Assembly: GCA_018823285.1 (NCBI GenBank)
Contig: JAHJIQ010000002.1
Span: 1 to 64,000, forward strand
Direction of reading: 5' to 3'
Length of the DNA: 64,000 nucleotides
DNA from: Pseudomonadota bacterium
GTDB taxonomy: Bacteria; Desulfobacterota; Desulfobulbia; Desulfobulbales; JAGXFP01
The translations under genes were made by a program, and so were the position numbers. This document shows positions 34,680 through 45,259 of the stretch, in pieces; position 1 is the stretch's first letter, and every line of letters starts with the position of its first letter. The notes below the pieces were generated by a model that made no database searches, had not been told where the DNA came from, and saw only the letters and a program-made list of their open reading frames with translations.

Positions 34680-35528
34680 TCAGGATCCCCCATAGCTGTG
34701 CAGACCGGAAAGAAGGTAGTTGACCCCGTAGTAGGTGAATACCACAGAAACAAAACCGATGATCGCCAGCCAGGCTATCCTCTTGCCACCCCAGCCTCTG
34801 GTGAATCTGGCATGAAGTGCAGCGGCATACAAAAACCAGGTGATCAACGACCAGGTCTCTTTAGGGTCCCAGCTCCAGTAGGTTCCCCAGGCGGAGTTCG
34901 CCCAGATCGCCCCGGTGATAATTCCTGCAGAAAGCCAGAGAAAACCGAAGACAATGGTTTTATGGGTGATATCATCAATCACAGTCAACGCCGGCAGAGT
35001 AGCCAGAAGGCTGTCAGGATTCTTCTCTTTGCCCTTTTCGACGTTGGTGTCCTTGATCAGGTACATGATCCCAAGTCCACAAGCCACGGCAAATGCCGCA
35101 TAACCGACAAAACAGGTCATGACGTGGGCAATCAGCCAATTACTCTGCAAGGCCGGGATCAGCGGCTTGATGTTCGGATCAGTCAGCCCGGCAAGTGCCA
35201 TGCTTAAAAATGCAAACGGCACGGCAAACGCACCCAAAAGCCGGTTCTTGAACTTGTACTCAAGAAACAGATAGAAAATGATAATCGACCAGGCAAAAAA
35301 CACCAGCGACTCATACATATTCGACAGCGGGGCATGCCCAATGCCTATCTTGTAAGATTCTGCCCAGCGCAAACCGATTCCGGCGGTAAGAACCAGAAAA
35401 CCAATCAGGCTTGCCAGTGAGGCTATTAATCCGAGTTTCCTGGCACGGAAAACGAATATGCCAATGTAGAGAAAGGACGCGAGCAGAAAAATAAAGGTTG
35501 TTGAACCCAGAAGCTGAGAACTGTTCAT
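34680..35528 (-). CDS. ccsB: Cytochrome c biogenesis protein CcsB/CcsA (ResC type)
   Basis: 282 residues, about eight membrane helices, with the haem-handling WWD signature WGTYWSWDPKETWSL near residue 215 and conserved His residues (HAPLSNMYES; IAHVMTCFVGY). It works with ResB in System II maturation to deliver haem to apocytochromes c in the periplasm. It lies two bases after resB on the same strand. Confidence 0.94.
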   Translation of the reverse strand: MNSSQLLGSTTFIFLLASFLYIGIFVFRARKLGLIASLASLIGFLVLTAGIGLRWAESYKIGIGHAPLSNMYESLVFFAWSIIIFYLFLEYKFKNRLLGAFAVPFAFLSMALAGLTDPNIKPLIPALQSNWLIAHVMTCFVGYAAFAVACGLGIMYLIKDTNVEKGKEKNPDSLLATLPALTVIDDITHKTIVFGFLWLSAGIITGAIWANSAWGTYWSWDPKETWSLITWFLYAAALHARFTRGWGGKRIAWLAIIGFVSVVFTYYGVNYLLSGLHSYGGS

Positions 35529-35530
35529 GT

Positions 35531-36886
35531 TTATTCCTTCGTAAGTTTTAAGCTTTCGTTGTTTTCAAGAAGATCGGTCAGCGCAGCAAAATCATTGTCA
35601 AATCCCAGTTTATTCTTGTTGCTGGTGCCGCTTATGTGAAGTCTGGCCTTTGCTCCCTCTTCGGAAATATAAAGCCAAATCTTTCGATGGGAAAGAAAAA
35701 AAGCTACATAAAGACCGAGAAGCATCATCGCACAGCCGATGTATACATACCACACTCCCGGGTCTTTGGTAACCTGAAGTCCTGTCGCATAAAGCTGACG
35801 GATCTTCATATTATAGCTTGCTCCGGTTCTCTCAACCACCACGGGCGTTCCCTCGTCCATCCAGAACTGGGCAGGGCTGCCATTGGCATCATTGAACCAG
35901 ATCTTATGCCGGAACCGGCCCATGAAACCAGGGCCCATTCGGTTCGTGATTCCGAAAGCGACTCCCTCTTCCGGCCACTTGACCTCCCGCCCAGGCCCGA
36001 TTATGAACTTCTTGGCAACATTTGTCGCATTGTTCTCAAGCTCGACAACGTAGGTGTTCTCATAGGCGTTATAGCTTGACTGATAGAAAGTGAGTCCGCC
36101 GTACTGGAGAGGATCGTTCACCTCAATGGACTTGCTGTAGACCTCCTTGCCGTCTTTCAGCACCACCAGATCGGATGTGAACTCCTTGGGCGCACCGGTA
36201 TCATAAACATCCAGTTCAAAACGATCACAACGGACTTCAAAATCCAGGGGGATCGGAGTGCTTTTGCCGTCATGAGCATATACCGCGGTTGTGGAACGGC
36301 CTTCGGTGATCATCACACTTGCCTTATAACCGAGAGCAGAACCGATAATGGCGCCGAGAAAAATAACCAGAATGCTGACATGGACCGCAATCACTCCCAG
36401 TCGGCTCCAAGGGGCCTTCTGGGCGGAATACAGAGTGCCGCCGTCTTTTTCAGCCGACTGAAATTTCCACGACGTGGCAGACATGACCGACATAACCTCC
36501 CTGTTCAGGTCCGCCACACTCATCTCGGCAGAATACGCCTGCCGTTTCGGCATCTTGATAATCCGCTCAAGATCCATGGCCAGATTGTCCATTTTGACCA
36601 GGCGCCAGATATTGGGAAAGCGATCTATGGTACAGACCATTAAATTGATGCTGAAAACCACCAGCAGGGAGACAAACCACCAGGCATTGTACATGTCCGG
36701 GACGTTCAGGACCTGAAAGAGCTTGGCCGTGCCCGCGCCGAAATTCTGGATATAGAAATCCATCTCTTTTCCCTGGGGAATAACCGTCCCGATGATGGAA
36801 GTCGTTGCCAGGATGAAAAACGTAAAGAGGGCCAGTTTTACTGAAGCAAAAAAAGCCCAAACCTCATTCTTGTTCTCACTCATCAT
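35531..36886 (-). CDS. resB: Cytochrome c biogenesis protein ResB
   Basis: About 451 residues from ATG 36886 (adjacent ATG at 36883). Membrane helices near residues 15-35, 65-90 and 170-190 and one near the C-terminus (VYIGCAMMLLGLYVAFFL). A large periplasmic domain lies between, with YQSSYNAYENTYVVEL. The N-terminal LALFTFFILATTSIIGTVIPQ is the ResB hallmark. Together with ccsB it forms the System II complex, matching the haem-rich proteins in this window. Confidence 0.92.
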   Translation of the reverse strand: MMSENKNEVWAFFASVKLALFTFFILATTSIIGTVIPQGKEMDFYIQNFGAGTAKLFQVLNVPDMYNAWWFVSLLVVFSINLMVCTIDRFPNIWRLVKMDNLAMDLERIIKMPKRQAYSAEMSVADLNREVMSVMSATSWKFQSAEKDGGTLYSAQKAPWSRLGVIAVHVSILVIFLGAIIGSALGYKASVMITEGRSTTAVYAHDGKSTPIPLDFEVRCDRFELDVYDTGAPKEFTSDLVVLKDGKEVYSKSIEVNDPLQYGGLTFYQSSYNAYENTYVVELENNATNVAKKFIIGPGREVKWPEEGVAFGITNRMGPGFMGRFRHKIWFNDANGSPAQFWMDEGTPVVVERTGASYNMKIRQLYATGLQVTKDPGVWYVYIGCAMMLLGLYVAFFLSHRKIWLYISEEGAKARLHISGTSNKNKLGFDNDFAALTDLLENNESLKLTKE

Positions 36887-37143
36887 GAATCTCTGTGTTT
36901 GATTAAGAGTTAAAATAACCACTAGCCGGAGGGAGAGCCTTTCCGCCGGCGCAATCCCGCAAACTTAACATTTTACCATCACTCCCGTCAATCAATTATG
37001 ACCGGATCCTTGAATCACAATCCGGAGATATTGCATTGCTTAATTAGCCCCATTTTTAAAAATTGATTCGGAAAACACTTGCCTTATCATGATTGTCACG
37101 TTATAAATGTCCGTTTTTAAAATCAGTTAAGGAGCTACCAGCA

Positions 37144-37362
37144 ATGGCCAAGAAATGTGATATATGCGGCAAAGGTCCCACCACCGGAAACAATGTCAGT
37201 CACGCCCACAACAAGACCAGGCGTCGCTGGCTTCCCAATCTGCAGAACGTCAAGGTTGCGACCAGTGAAAGCAGCAGCCGGCAGATGAGAGTCTGCACCC
37301 GTTGCATCCGCTCAGGCGCTATCACCAAACCTGTAAAACGCTCGGCTACCGCCACTGCCTGA
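37144..37362 (+). CDS. rpmB: 50S ribosomal protein L28
   Basis: 72 residues from ATG 37144 with AAGGAG upstream. [32 protein letters not shown] in outline is the L28 signature. It is the zinc-binding form, with CDIC and CTRC pairs. Length is normal. Confidence 0.97.
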   Translation: MAKKCDICGKGPTTGNNVSHAHNKTRRRWLPNLQNVKVATSESSSRQMRVCTRCIRSGAITKPVKRSATATA

Positions 37363-37391
37363 TTCGGTTGCACCGATGATCACAGCAACGG

Positions 37392-37426
37392 AAACGGGTT
37401 ACCGTATCATACGGTAACCCGTTTGT
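37392..37426 (+). terminator. Rho-independent terminator after rpmB
   Basis: AAACGGGTTACCGTA and TACGGTAACCCGTTT form a 15-bp perfect stem with a 3-base loop, followed by a T-rich stretch. It can also serve the convergent relA-like gene. Confidence 0.88.
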
Positions 37427-37465
37427 TATTGAGCAATCTTTACACTTCGATTGTACTGCTCCCGG

Positions 37466-39685
37466 CTATTTTCGTCCCGCCTCAAGCACCCCGCTTATTT
37501 TCCTGATCTGCTGAAGCACCTTTGCCAGGTGATCAGTACCCGCCACCTCCAGCACCAGATTGACCACCGCCAGATTGTCGGCAGAGGTATGGGCTTCCAT
37601 GCTGACAATATCCGCTTCGCTGATATTGATCGTGTTGCTGACTGACGCGATGAGTCCACGCTGATCCTGGGCGATAACCCTGATCTGCACCTGATGACCG
37701 GCAGCGGATTCAGCCGCCCAGCTGACATCGACATGCCGGTCGGGATCGGTAACCAGGAAATTACGACAATCGGCCCGGTGCACGGAGATCCCCCGGCCGG
37801 CAGTGATGAAACCTGCGATGGGATCACCCGGCACCGGCATACAGCATTTGCTGATCTTGGTCAACATATTGTCGACCCCGTCTATAACCAGCGCATTCTC
37901 CCGCCCCGCATGCTTCTTCTTTTTCTGAACCTTCCCCTTCTCAGTCTCCAGCAGCTGCTGCTCAACCGGTGAATCTTCCGCTCTCATCTCCTCGGGCTGC
38001 ATCCGGTTGGCAATGTCCTTGACCGTAATCCTGCCGGAACCGACCTGGCGCACCAGCTCGTCGAGAGTGTTGCAGGAGAAGGACTTCAGCGTCTCTTTAA
38101 GGTGGCCGCTCCTGGTCACCTTCTTGAGACTCAAGCCCCGTTTCTTCAGCTCTCGCTCACAGATTTCCCGCCCAACCTTGAGGCTTCTCTCCTGTTCCTC
38201 TTTTTTCAGCCAGTGTCGTATCCGACTGCGCGCACGGCTGGTTTTCACCAGGGTCAGCCATCCCCGGTTCGGACATTGTGCCGAGGAGGTGATGATCTCA
38301 ACCTTGTCGCCGCTCTGCAGCTCGTGCTTGAGGGGGACAATCCGGTCATTGACGCGAGCGCCGGCACAGTGGTCACCGACTTCGGTGTGGATCGAATAGG
38401 CAAAATCAAGGGGAGTGCTGCCCATCGGCAGTTCTTTCACTTCACCGTTCGGGGTCAGAGCATAGATGTCCGCTTCCCGCAATTCCCCCCTGACCGCCTC
38501 CAGAAATTCTCCCGGGTCCTGGAGGTCGTTGAGTTCCTGGAGAGACTGGACCAGCTGTTTCAGCCACTGGAAAAGCCTGGCATCCTTGCTGGATATAGCC
38601 TTCCCCTCCTTATAGGCCCAGTGGGCGGCAATCCCCCCATTGGCGATCTCATCCATTTCCTCGGTCCTGATCTGGACCTCCATGAACTCTCCGCGCGGCC
38701 CGACCACCGTGGTGTGCAGCGACTGATACATGTTTGACTTGGGACTGCTGATAAAGTCCTTGAACCGGCCGGAAACCGGCTGCCAGAGATCATGCAGCAA
38801 GCCGAGAACTTCATAACATTCACGGACCGAACCGAGAATGATCCGGAATGCCACCTTGTCGTAGACCTTCTCCAGAGGGATATTCTGGACAATCAGCTTC
38901 TTGTAAATACTGTAGAGATGTTTCGGCCGGCCGAGAATTCTGAAATCGCCGATATCCTGTTCCTTGATCTTCTTGGAGAGAAGGGCCTTGACCTCTTCAA
39001 CATACGCTTCACGATCACTCAATGAAGTAGTGATTCTGCTGACCAGATCGAGATATTCTTCAGGATTGAGATAGGAAAACGAAAGGTCCTCAAGCTCCCT
39101 TTTCAGCCAGTCGATCCCCAGGCGGCTCGCCAGCGGGGCGTAAAGATCCATGGTTTCCTGGGCGTATTCCAGCTGCTTTTCCCGGGAGACATTGTCAAGT
39201 GACTGCATATCATGGAGCTGGTCGGCCAGTTTGAGGATCAGGATTCTGATATCATCCGACATGGCGAGGAGCATCCGCCGAATGTTCTCGGCCTGGAATG
39301 CAAGACGGCTGTCAAAATGGACGCTGGTGATCTTGGTAACCCCTTTGACGATCGACAGCACTTCCGGGCCGAACCTCTTTTCCAGCTCCTTTTCCGGAAC
39401 CGAGGCAGGCTCCTTGATTGCGCCATGCAGAATCCCGGCGATTAAAGTGTGAAGATCCAGCTTGAGCCGGGCCAGGATCTTCGTGACCGACAGGGCGTGA
39501 TACAGATAGGGGCGGCCGGAAATCCGGTGGTGTCCCGAATAGATCTCAGTGGCGTACTCATAGGCCTTCTGCAGCTCGACAAGATCGGCAGCGGAAATAT
39601 ACTCCCGGACCATGACCAGAATCTCTGCAAAAACAGGGGCAGCAAGCTCCAGCCCTCCTGCTTTATTGGTATCAGGAACAGCCAT
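37466..39685 (-). CDS. relA: RelA/SpoT family (p)ppGpp protein with altered hydrolase site
   Basis: 739 residues in standard long-RSH order: HD hydrolase region (about 40-200), synthetase (about 240-360), TGS (about 395-460), a conserved Cys-region with CCMPVPGDPI, and ACT (about 665-735). The synthetase keeps RFKDFISSPKSNMYQSLHT and the Glu/Gln-rich EVQIRTEEMD strand. In the hydrolase region the usual HDxxED reads HGAIKE, so a metal ligand is lost while the YHALSV His and the ADQLHDM Asp remain. It is probably synthetase-only or weakly hydrolytic, like RelA. A true hydrolase would be expected elsewhere in the genome. Confidence 0.92.
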   Translation of the reverse strand: MAVPDTNKAGGLELAAPVFAEILVMVREYISAADLVELQKAYEYATEIYSGHHRISGRPYLYHALSVTKILARLKLDLHTLIAGILHGAIKEPASVPEKELEKRFGPEVLSIVKGVTKITSVHFDSRLAFQAENIRRMLLAMSDDIRILILKLADQLHDMQSLDNVSREKQLEYAQETMDLYAPLASRLGIDWLKRELEDLSFSYLNPEEYLDLVSRITTSLSDREAYVEEVKALLSKKIKEQDIGDFRILGRPKHLYSIYKKLIVQNIPLEKVYDKVAFRIILGSVRECYEVLGLLHDLWQPVSGRFKDFISSPKSNMYQSLHTTVVGPRGEFMEVQIRTEEMDEIANGGIAAHWAYKEGKAISSKDARLFQWLKQLVQSLQELNDLQDPGEFLEAVRGELREADIYALTPNGEVKELPMGSTPLDFAYSIHTEVGDHCAGARVNDRIVPLKHELQSGDKVEIITSSAQCPNRGWLTLVKTSRARSRIRHWLKKEEQERSLKVGREICERELKKRGLSLKKVTRSGHLKETLKSFSCNTLDELVRQVGSGRITVKDIANRMQPEEMRAEDSPVEQQLLETEKGKVQKKKKHAGRENALVIDGVDNMLTKISKCCMPVPGDPIAGFITAGRGISVHRADCRNFLVTDPDRHVDVSWAAESAAGHQVQIRVIAQDQRGLIASVSNTINISEADIVSMEAHTSADNLAVVNLVLEVAGTDHLAKVLQQIRKISGVLEAGRK

Positions 39686-39789
39686 ATTACACTCTCTACT
39701 TTCTGACTTGCCTTAAGATGTTGGTTTGCTGTCATCAAATGATCCCAAGTCATGGCTTCATTCCATGATTTGGAATCCAGAATCCAGAA

Positions 39790-39931
39790 GTCAGGAGCCA
39801 GAATGACTGATTATTTAAGCTTTTCTCCTGGCTTCTGACTCCTGGCTTCTGACTTCTTGCGGGATACAGGCACGAAAAAATCGCCAAAATCCCTTTATGA
39901 TCGTGAGATTAACATAACTCAGAAAGTTGAG
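39790..39931 (+). repeat. Dispersed intergenic repeat, family A, copy 2
   Basis: A same-orientation match to 1-141. It fills the gap between relA and proS and ends just before the proS stop codon. Tandem CTCCTGGCTTCTGA-type units make up its middle. Confidence 0.88.
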
Positions 39932-39938
39932 TTAAGCT

Positions 39939-41669
39939 TTATCCGGCAAGACCCGCCAGTTCGTCGGTAACCACCTTCACCAGATGGGGGACAGCTTCAA
40001 CCAGAGGCAGATTCAGGGTTTCGCCGTTGCGCCTGTCTTTTAATTCGACCAGCCCTTCATTAGTGAAACTCTTGCCGATTGTGACCCGGTAAGGGATGCC
40101 GACAAGATCTCCATCTTTGAATTTGACCCCCGGCCTCTCGTCCCGATCATCAAGGAGGACGTCGACCCCTGCTTTCTGCAATCCGGCATACACCTTTTCC
40201 GCAGCTTCGGTAATGTTCCTGTCCTGTGGCAAGAGGTTCAGAACTGAAACCTGGAAAGGCGCGATCGGCAGCGGAAATTGTATCCCGTCAGCATCATGAT
40301 TCTGTTCGATAGCGGCAGCTACTGTTCTGCTGACCCCTATCCCGTAACAGCCCATCACAAAAGGCTTCTCCTGTCCGTCACTGTTGAGGCAGGTTGCTTT
40401 CAACGCTTCGCTGTAGCTTGTCCCCAGTTTGAAGATGTGCCCGACTTCAATCCCTTTGGTAAATTCAAGTTCGCTTCCGCATACCGGGCAGCGATCTTCC
40501 GGGGTCACCTCGCGGAGGTCGCCGATCTTGTCCACCGTGAAATCACGCCCGAGGTTGGCGTTGCGCAAATGAAAGTTCTTCTCCCCGCCACCGATCACAA
40601 CATTCCGCATCACCTCAATCTCCCGATCACCAACCATCGGAATCCTGATCCCGACCGGCCCGAGATACCCGCTGGGAACACCGGTCGCATCGAAAAGCTG
40701 CTGATCATCGGCCAGTTCAACCTCAAGGGCGCCCAGCATATTTTTCAGTTTCACCTCCTGAACCTCGTGATCCCCGCGCAGCAGCACCGCCACCGGTTTG
40801 CCATCGGCCATATAAACCAGAGTCTTCACCAGCTCTTTAGGAGAGATGCCAAGAAACTCGGTAACCGCCGCGACCTTCCGCTTGCCGGGGGTCTCAACTT
40901 TTTCCATCGCAAGCAGCTCGGGTTCCGGCTCTGGTTTCAGCGGAGCGCTGCCGGAGGCCTTTTCAAGATTGGCGGCATACCCGCAGCCGCCGGAACTGCA
41001 GATCGCCAGGGTGTCCTCCCCGGTTTCCGCGAGCACCATGAACTCGTGGGAATAACTGCCGCCAATGGTCCCGGTATCCGCTTCAACAGCTCTGAATGAC
41101 AGACCGCACCGGGCAAAGATACGATGATAGGCGTCATACATCTTCTGGTAGGTCAGGTTCGCCCCTTCTTCGTCCTGATCAAAACTGTAGCCGTCTTTCA
41201 TAATGAATTCCCGCCCGCGCATCAGGCCGAAACGGGGACGAATCTCATCGCGGAACTTGGTCTGGATCTGAAACAGGTTCAGAGGGAGATTGCGATAGGA
41301 ATGGACATTCATCCGCACCAGATCGGTGATCACTTCCTCATGGGTGGGACCGAGACAGCTTTCACGGTCATGCCGGTCTTTAAAACGGAGCAGTTCCGGG
41401 CCATACTTGATCCACCGCCCGGATTCGATCCAGAGATCGGCGGGTTGAACGATGGGCAACAGAAGCTCCTGGGCTCCCGCCCGGATCATTTCCTCCCTGA
41501 CGATCGTCTCGACCTTTCTGATCGTGGCAAGCCCAAGGGGCAGGTAGGAATACACCCCTGAAGTCAGTTTACGGATAAAACCAGCCCTGAGCAGGAGGCG
41601 ATGACTGACGACCTCGGCCTCGGCCGGATCCTCTTTCAGTGTCGGCAACAACAATTGTGAATAGCGCAT
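39939..41669 (-). CDS. proS: Prolyl-tRNA synthetase
   Basis: 576 residues, bacterial-type ProS. Motif 1 region [17 protein letters not shown], motif 2 with [21 protein letters not shown], motif 3 [17 protein letters not shown]. The INS editing insertion (about 230-390) contains [19 protein letters not shown]. Anticodon-binding domain at the C-terminus. Complete and of normal length. Confidence 0.97.
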   Translation of the reverse strand: MRYSQLLLPTLKEDPAEAEVVSHRLLLRAGFIRKLTSGVYSYLPLGLATIRKVETIVREEMIRAGAQELLLPIVQPADLWIESGRWIKYGPELLRFKDRHDRESCLGPTHEEVITDLVRMNVHSYRNLPLNLFQIQTKFRDEIRPRFGLMRGREFIMKDGYSFDQDEEGANLTYQKMYDAYHRIFARCGLSFRAVEADTGTIGGSYSHEFMVLAETGEDTLAICSSGGCGYAANLEKASGSAPLKPEPEPELLAMEKVETPGKRKVAAVTEFLGISPKELVKTLVYMADGKPVAVLLRGDHEVQEVKLKNMLGALEVELADDQQLFDATGVPSGYLGPVGIRIPMVGDREIEVMRNVVIGGGEKNFHLRNANLGRDFTVDKIGDLREVTPEDRCPVCGSELEFTKGIEVGHIFKLGTSYSEALKATCLNSDGQEKPFVMGCYGIGVSRTVAAAIEQNHDADGIQFPLPIAPFQVSVLNLLPQDRNITEAAEKVYAGLQKAGVDVLLDDRDERPGVKFKDGDLVGIPYRVTIGKSFTNEGLVELKDRRNGETLNLPLVEAVPHLVKVVTDELAGLAG

Positions 41670-41772
41670 TTTGATTCCTGTTCATTATTGAGGTGTTGTT
41701 ATTGAGAAGAAGAAAACCAAGTGGAAAAATCAACCGTGCCATCCCCACTCCCCACTTTTAACTCTTCACTCC

Positions 41773-42846
41773 TCACTCTCCACTTTTTTCCGCAGCCATT
41801 TTGTCGATCTCGGCGAGAAAGACCTCAAGCAGCTCACTTTCCGGGACTTTCCGGAACAGCTCGCCTTTCTTGAAGATGATCCCGACCCCATGTCCGCCGG
41901 CGACTCCGAGATCGGCCTCTTTCGCCTCGCCAGGGCCGTTGACCACGCAACCCATCACCGCCACCTTGAGCGGAACCTCAAGGGTCTGCACATGGGCCTC
42001 GACCTTCTCCGCCAGAGAAAACAGATCGACCTGGCACCGGCCGCAGGTGGGGCAGGAGATCAGTTCCGGGCCGCGCTCCCTGATCTTCAGCGCCCGCAGC
42101 AACTCATAGGCCACCCTGATCTCCTCTACCGGGTCACGGGTCAGGGAAATCCTTAAGGTGTCGCCGATTCCTTCGGAAAGAAGCATGCCCAAAGCAACGC
42201 TTGACTTGACCGTACCGGCAATGAGTCCGCCCGCTTCGGTCACCCCGAGATGCAGGGGATAATCGGTATGTTGTGAAAGTTTCCGGTAAGCAGCAATTGT
42301 CGTGAGCACATCCGAGGACTTGATCGAGACCTTGATCTCGTGAAATCCCAGCTCCTCCAGAAGGCGGATATTCCGCAGGGCACTTTCCACCAGGGCATCG
42401 GGAACCGGATGACCATATTTTTTCAGAATATCCTTCTCAACCGAACCGGAATTCACCCCGACCCTGATCGGCACCTGATGCTCTTTTGCCGCCGCAACGA
42501 CCCTGGCCAGTTTGTCGTGCCCGCCGATATTCCCGGGATTGATCCGGATCCCCTGGGCGCCGTTCTCCATGGCGGCAACGGCCAGCCGGGAATCAAAATG
42601 GATATCCGCGATCAGGGGCATGGTAATCTTTTCCCGGATGGCGCGGATAGCCCCGGCCGCCTCCAGATCGAGGACCGCCACCCGGATGATCTCGCAACCC
42701 ACCTTTGCCAGCCGGTCAACCTGGGCAACCGTTGCCTCAATATCCCGGGTGTCGGTATTGGTCATCGACTGCACCACCACCGGCGCATTTCCGCCAATGG
42801 GGACATCGCCAACGGATATCTGTTTTGTAACCTTCCTCTCGACCAT
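41773..42846 (-). CDS. ispG: 4-hydroxy-3-methylbut-2-en-1-yl diphosphate synthase (IspG/GcpE)
   Basis: 357 residues from ATG 42846, chosen to match the family start before VGDVPIGG; a TTG at 42888 is the alternative. It makes HMBPP in the MEP isoprenoid pathway. APVVVQSMTNTDTRD is the hallmark. The iron-sulfur Cys are SCPTCGRCQVDL and MGCVVNGPGEA. Complete. Confidence 0.94.
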   Translation of the reverse strand: MVERKVTKQISVGDVPIGGNAPVVVQSMTNTDTRDIEATVAQVDRLAKVGCEIIRVAVLDLEAAGAIRAIREKITMPLIADIHFDSRLAVAAMENGAQGIRINPGNIGGHDKLARVVAAAKEHQVPIRVGVNSGSVEKDILKKYGHPVPDALVESALRNIRLLEELGFHEIKVSIKSSDVLTTIAAYRKLSQHTDYPLHLGVTEAGGLIAGTVKSSVALGMLLSEGIGDTLRISLTRDPVEEIRVAYELLRALKIRERGPELISCPTCGRCQVDLFSLAEKVEAHVQTLEVPLKVAVMGCVVNGPGEAKEADLGVAGGHGVGIIFKKGELFRKVPESELLEVFLAEIDKMAAEKSGE

Positions 42847-42965
42847 TTCCACAATCAGCCTGTTCTCGGTTGGTAAAGCCACCCGCAAAACCCGGCGCGA
42901 TTATACCCGCTCAACTCATTTTTTGCACTTTAAACCATTTTCTCTGGATTCGTCATGAACAGCAT

Positions 42966-43002
42966 AAAAAAAAATCCACGCCCGGATGGACGTGGATTTT
43001 TT
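42966..43002 (-). terminator. Rho-independent terminator after the DUF3373 gene
   Basis: AAAAATCCACG and CGTGGATTTTT pair around a 10-base loop; read on the minus strand a run of T follows. Confidence 0.85.
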
Positions 43003-43035
43003 CAAACGGATTGCTGCCTGAAGATCTTGAGTGCC

Positions 43036-44688
43036 TTAGAACCTGGTATCCAGTGTAAGGTAATAATTGTAGAACTCAGGATTCTGGGCGTTTGGTGACA
43101 TCATCTGGCTGAAAGGATCGGTCGTGTCATCATACTCGACCGGATTGCCGATCGGCATTCCTGAACCGGCATAATGGTAAATGATCTTGGTGTATCCAAC
43201 CCTCAGGAAGATCTCCTTGTTGAACGGTTGCAGATAATACACGTCAAACACCTCGCCGCGGGTAGCCATTTTGTTGAAGATTTCTGACGAGCCAGGAGTG
43301 TAACTGAACCAGTAGCGGCTACCGTGATTATACTCGAATCCGATTTTCGGCCGGTTCAGGAAAGCGGCCGGAATTTCATACCTGAAACCAGCGTACCAGG
43401 CCTCACCGTTAGTGACTTCACTGGAAACCCCACCCCCGGTTACATTGCTGGTCATCAGACCGTAGTCCAAACTTGCCCCACCTGCTCTTTGATCGGCAAG
43501 AGTTATGGTACTTCCGCTCGGCTCATTCCGGTTCATCCCGTATGAAGCAAAGAGGTCAAGCCCGATCCCAAAAATATCGACGAGCTGTAAATGTGCACCA
43601 TACAAAGTAACATCACCCACGTTGGCCATGCTGGTCCCGGTCGGATTTGACATCAGAAGGTCAACTGCCGGAACATAAGAAAGAACCAGGAGGCTGTCGC
43701 GGAGTTTAGGCAACTCCGTCTCAAAGAACACCGCCTGCACCCGGTTGTCCTTGTACATATCATTCACAACACTGTCCAGATAAGTCATTGAAGTATGGTC
43801 GGCATCGTACTGAACGGCCATGGCATAAAAATAACGGAGACCGGCATTCTTCAACCCGGTATATCGCTCAAGACCGAGAGTGGCGACGATCCCGTCCGGC
43901 TCACCGTCGAAGATCAGGGACGGATAGATTGACTGCCGTTTGCGGTCTTCCTTGAATTCATTCGGCGGGCCATCGGATGTCGGCAGACGCCCGAAGTTGA
44001 GACCGATGGGGATAAAGGTCTTCGGGGTCCAGTCAACATAGAACCGGTCGACCTTCAGGGTCGTGTCTCCATTTGCGACGTGGGCCCGATTGTTGTCATG
44101 GTTGAATGCGCCCATCGAGTCCGCCCAGTTTTTCTGCAGGGCAAGACGGGCATGAAACTGGACCGTATTGGAAACTTCCGATCCCATATTGATCCTGAAA
44201 CGGCTGCTCCAGTTGGAGTCATTCCTCTCGTCCGCAATATAAGAGACAACATTGGGAGGAGCGGCAGGAAAATACACACCCATTCCACCGGAGAAGGCCG
44301 CGCCGCCGTACCACTCAAATTGATTATTGGCGGCATTAAAACCGTAATAGGTCGGCTGATACTCTTTCAGCTGATAATTATCAGCCCGGATCCTGATCTC
44401 GGCGCCCAGGTTGATCCGGTCGAGAATGGCCCTGGTTTCCACCTTGTCCAGGGTATCGTAAATCTCATCGATATCACGATTCACCTTCCGGAGATGAGAA
44501 GAACCGACATCTTCACCCTGAGGGGCAACCGCCTTCTTTTCCATGGCATCAAAACGTTTCTGGAGTTCCAGAAGCTGCTGTTTGGTCTGTTCGTATTCTT
44601 CGGCCGGCACCTTGACAACCAAATCTCCGGCATAGGCGGTGGCGGTCCAGGCCAATAACACCGCTGTTGCGATCAAAGTTCTCTTCAC
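43036..44688 (-). CDS. DUF3373-type outer-membrane beta-barrel protein
   Basis: About 550 residues from GTG 44688, since AGGAGG lies seven bases before it. Signal peptide (LIATAVLLAWTATAYAG), then a coiled-coil (EEYEQTKQQLLELQKRFDAM) as in porins that span to peptidoglycan, then a long region of alternating beta strands ending in Phe (LTLDTRF), the usual barrel C-terminus. I assign DUF3373 from the overall pattern. The upstream gene is a monohaem cytochrome, so a redox-linked outer-membrane role is possible but unproven. Confidence 0.78.
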   Translation of the reverse strand: MKRTLIATAVLLAWTATAYAGDLVVKVPAEEYEQTKQQLLELQKRFDAMEKKAVAPQGEDVGSSHLRKVNRDIDEIYDTLDKVETRAILDRINLGAEIRIRADNYQLKEYQPTYYGFNAANNQFEWYGGAAFSGGMGVYFPAAPPNVVSYIADERNDSNWSSRFRINMGSEVSNTVQFHARLALQKNWADSMGAFNHDNNRAHVANGDTTLKVDRFYVDWTPKTFIPIGLNFGRLPTSDGPPNEFKEDRKRQSIYPSLIFDGEPDGIVATLGLERYTGLKNAGLRYFYAMAVQYDADHTSMTYLDSVVNDMYKDNRVQAVFFETELPKLRDSLLVLSYVPAVDLLMSNPTGTSMANVGDVTLYGAHLQLVDIFGIGLDLFASYGMNRNEPSGSTITLADQRAGGASLDYGLMTSNVTGGGVSSEVTNGEAWYAGFRYEIPAAFLNRPKIGFEYNHGSRYWFSYTPGSSEIFNKMATRGEVFDVYYLQPFNKEIFLRVGYTKIIYHYAGSGMPIGNPVEYDDTTDPFSQMMSPNAQNPEFYNYYLTLDTRF

Positions 44689-44732
44689 TTTATTGCCTCC
44701 TGAATATATTCCATGTCTTTGAATATTCTTTT

Positions 44733-45035
44733 TCATTTGGGAATCACCGCCATTGCCGGCTTGTCGCTGTCAGCCGCATGCTCTTCAAGGTAAGAGAGGA
44801 TTTCGTCCATATCCGCATCGGTAACGCTCAGTTCCACCGGATGCCTTCCCCTCAGGAAGTACTTCTTCCAGACCCTGCCCGCCTTGTCGCCCGGGTTTAC
44901 CGGGGCAGCCTCACCGCCCCTCACATGACATGAGCCGCATTTCTGCTTGAACAGGGCGTCGCCACTCCCGGCCCAGGCCAGGGATGTTATAACCAGCGAG
45001 CATAACGCCGTGATAATGAAAGAGATTTTTTTCAA
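44733..45035 (-). CDS. Monohaem c-type cytochrome
   Basis: 100 residues: signal peptide (ALCSLVITSLAWAG), one CGSCH haem motif, and a C-terminal MDEILSYLEEHA helix typical of small class I cytochromes. No obvious Met ligand loop beyond late Met residues (DADMDEI; PAMAVIPK). It is 44 bases upstream of the DUF3373 gene and probably co-transcribed. The 224-base AT-rich gap before it may hold the promoter. Confidence 0.87.
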   Translation of the reverse strand: MKKISFIITALCSLVITSLAWAGSGDALFKQKCGSCHVRGGEAAPVNPGDKAGRVWKKYFLRGRHPVELSVTDADMDEILSYLEEHAADSDKPAMAVIPK

Positions 45036-45259
45036 AACCCAACCCCCTCTGCAAAATGATTAATATTGCACTAAAATATTAATTAATTGATTGATTAAAT
45101 TACTGTTATTGCTAAATTTTTTTTGCACACAGCCACTCTTGTCTACAACTCCACATATGCTAATTACCCAATATTACTGAATATTTCCTATATTTCTCAC
45201 ATTAAAGAGCTGATTTGTCAACAATTTTATGAATAAATTCAAACAGAAACCATCGACTG

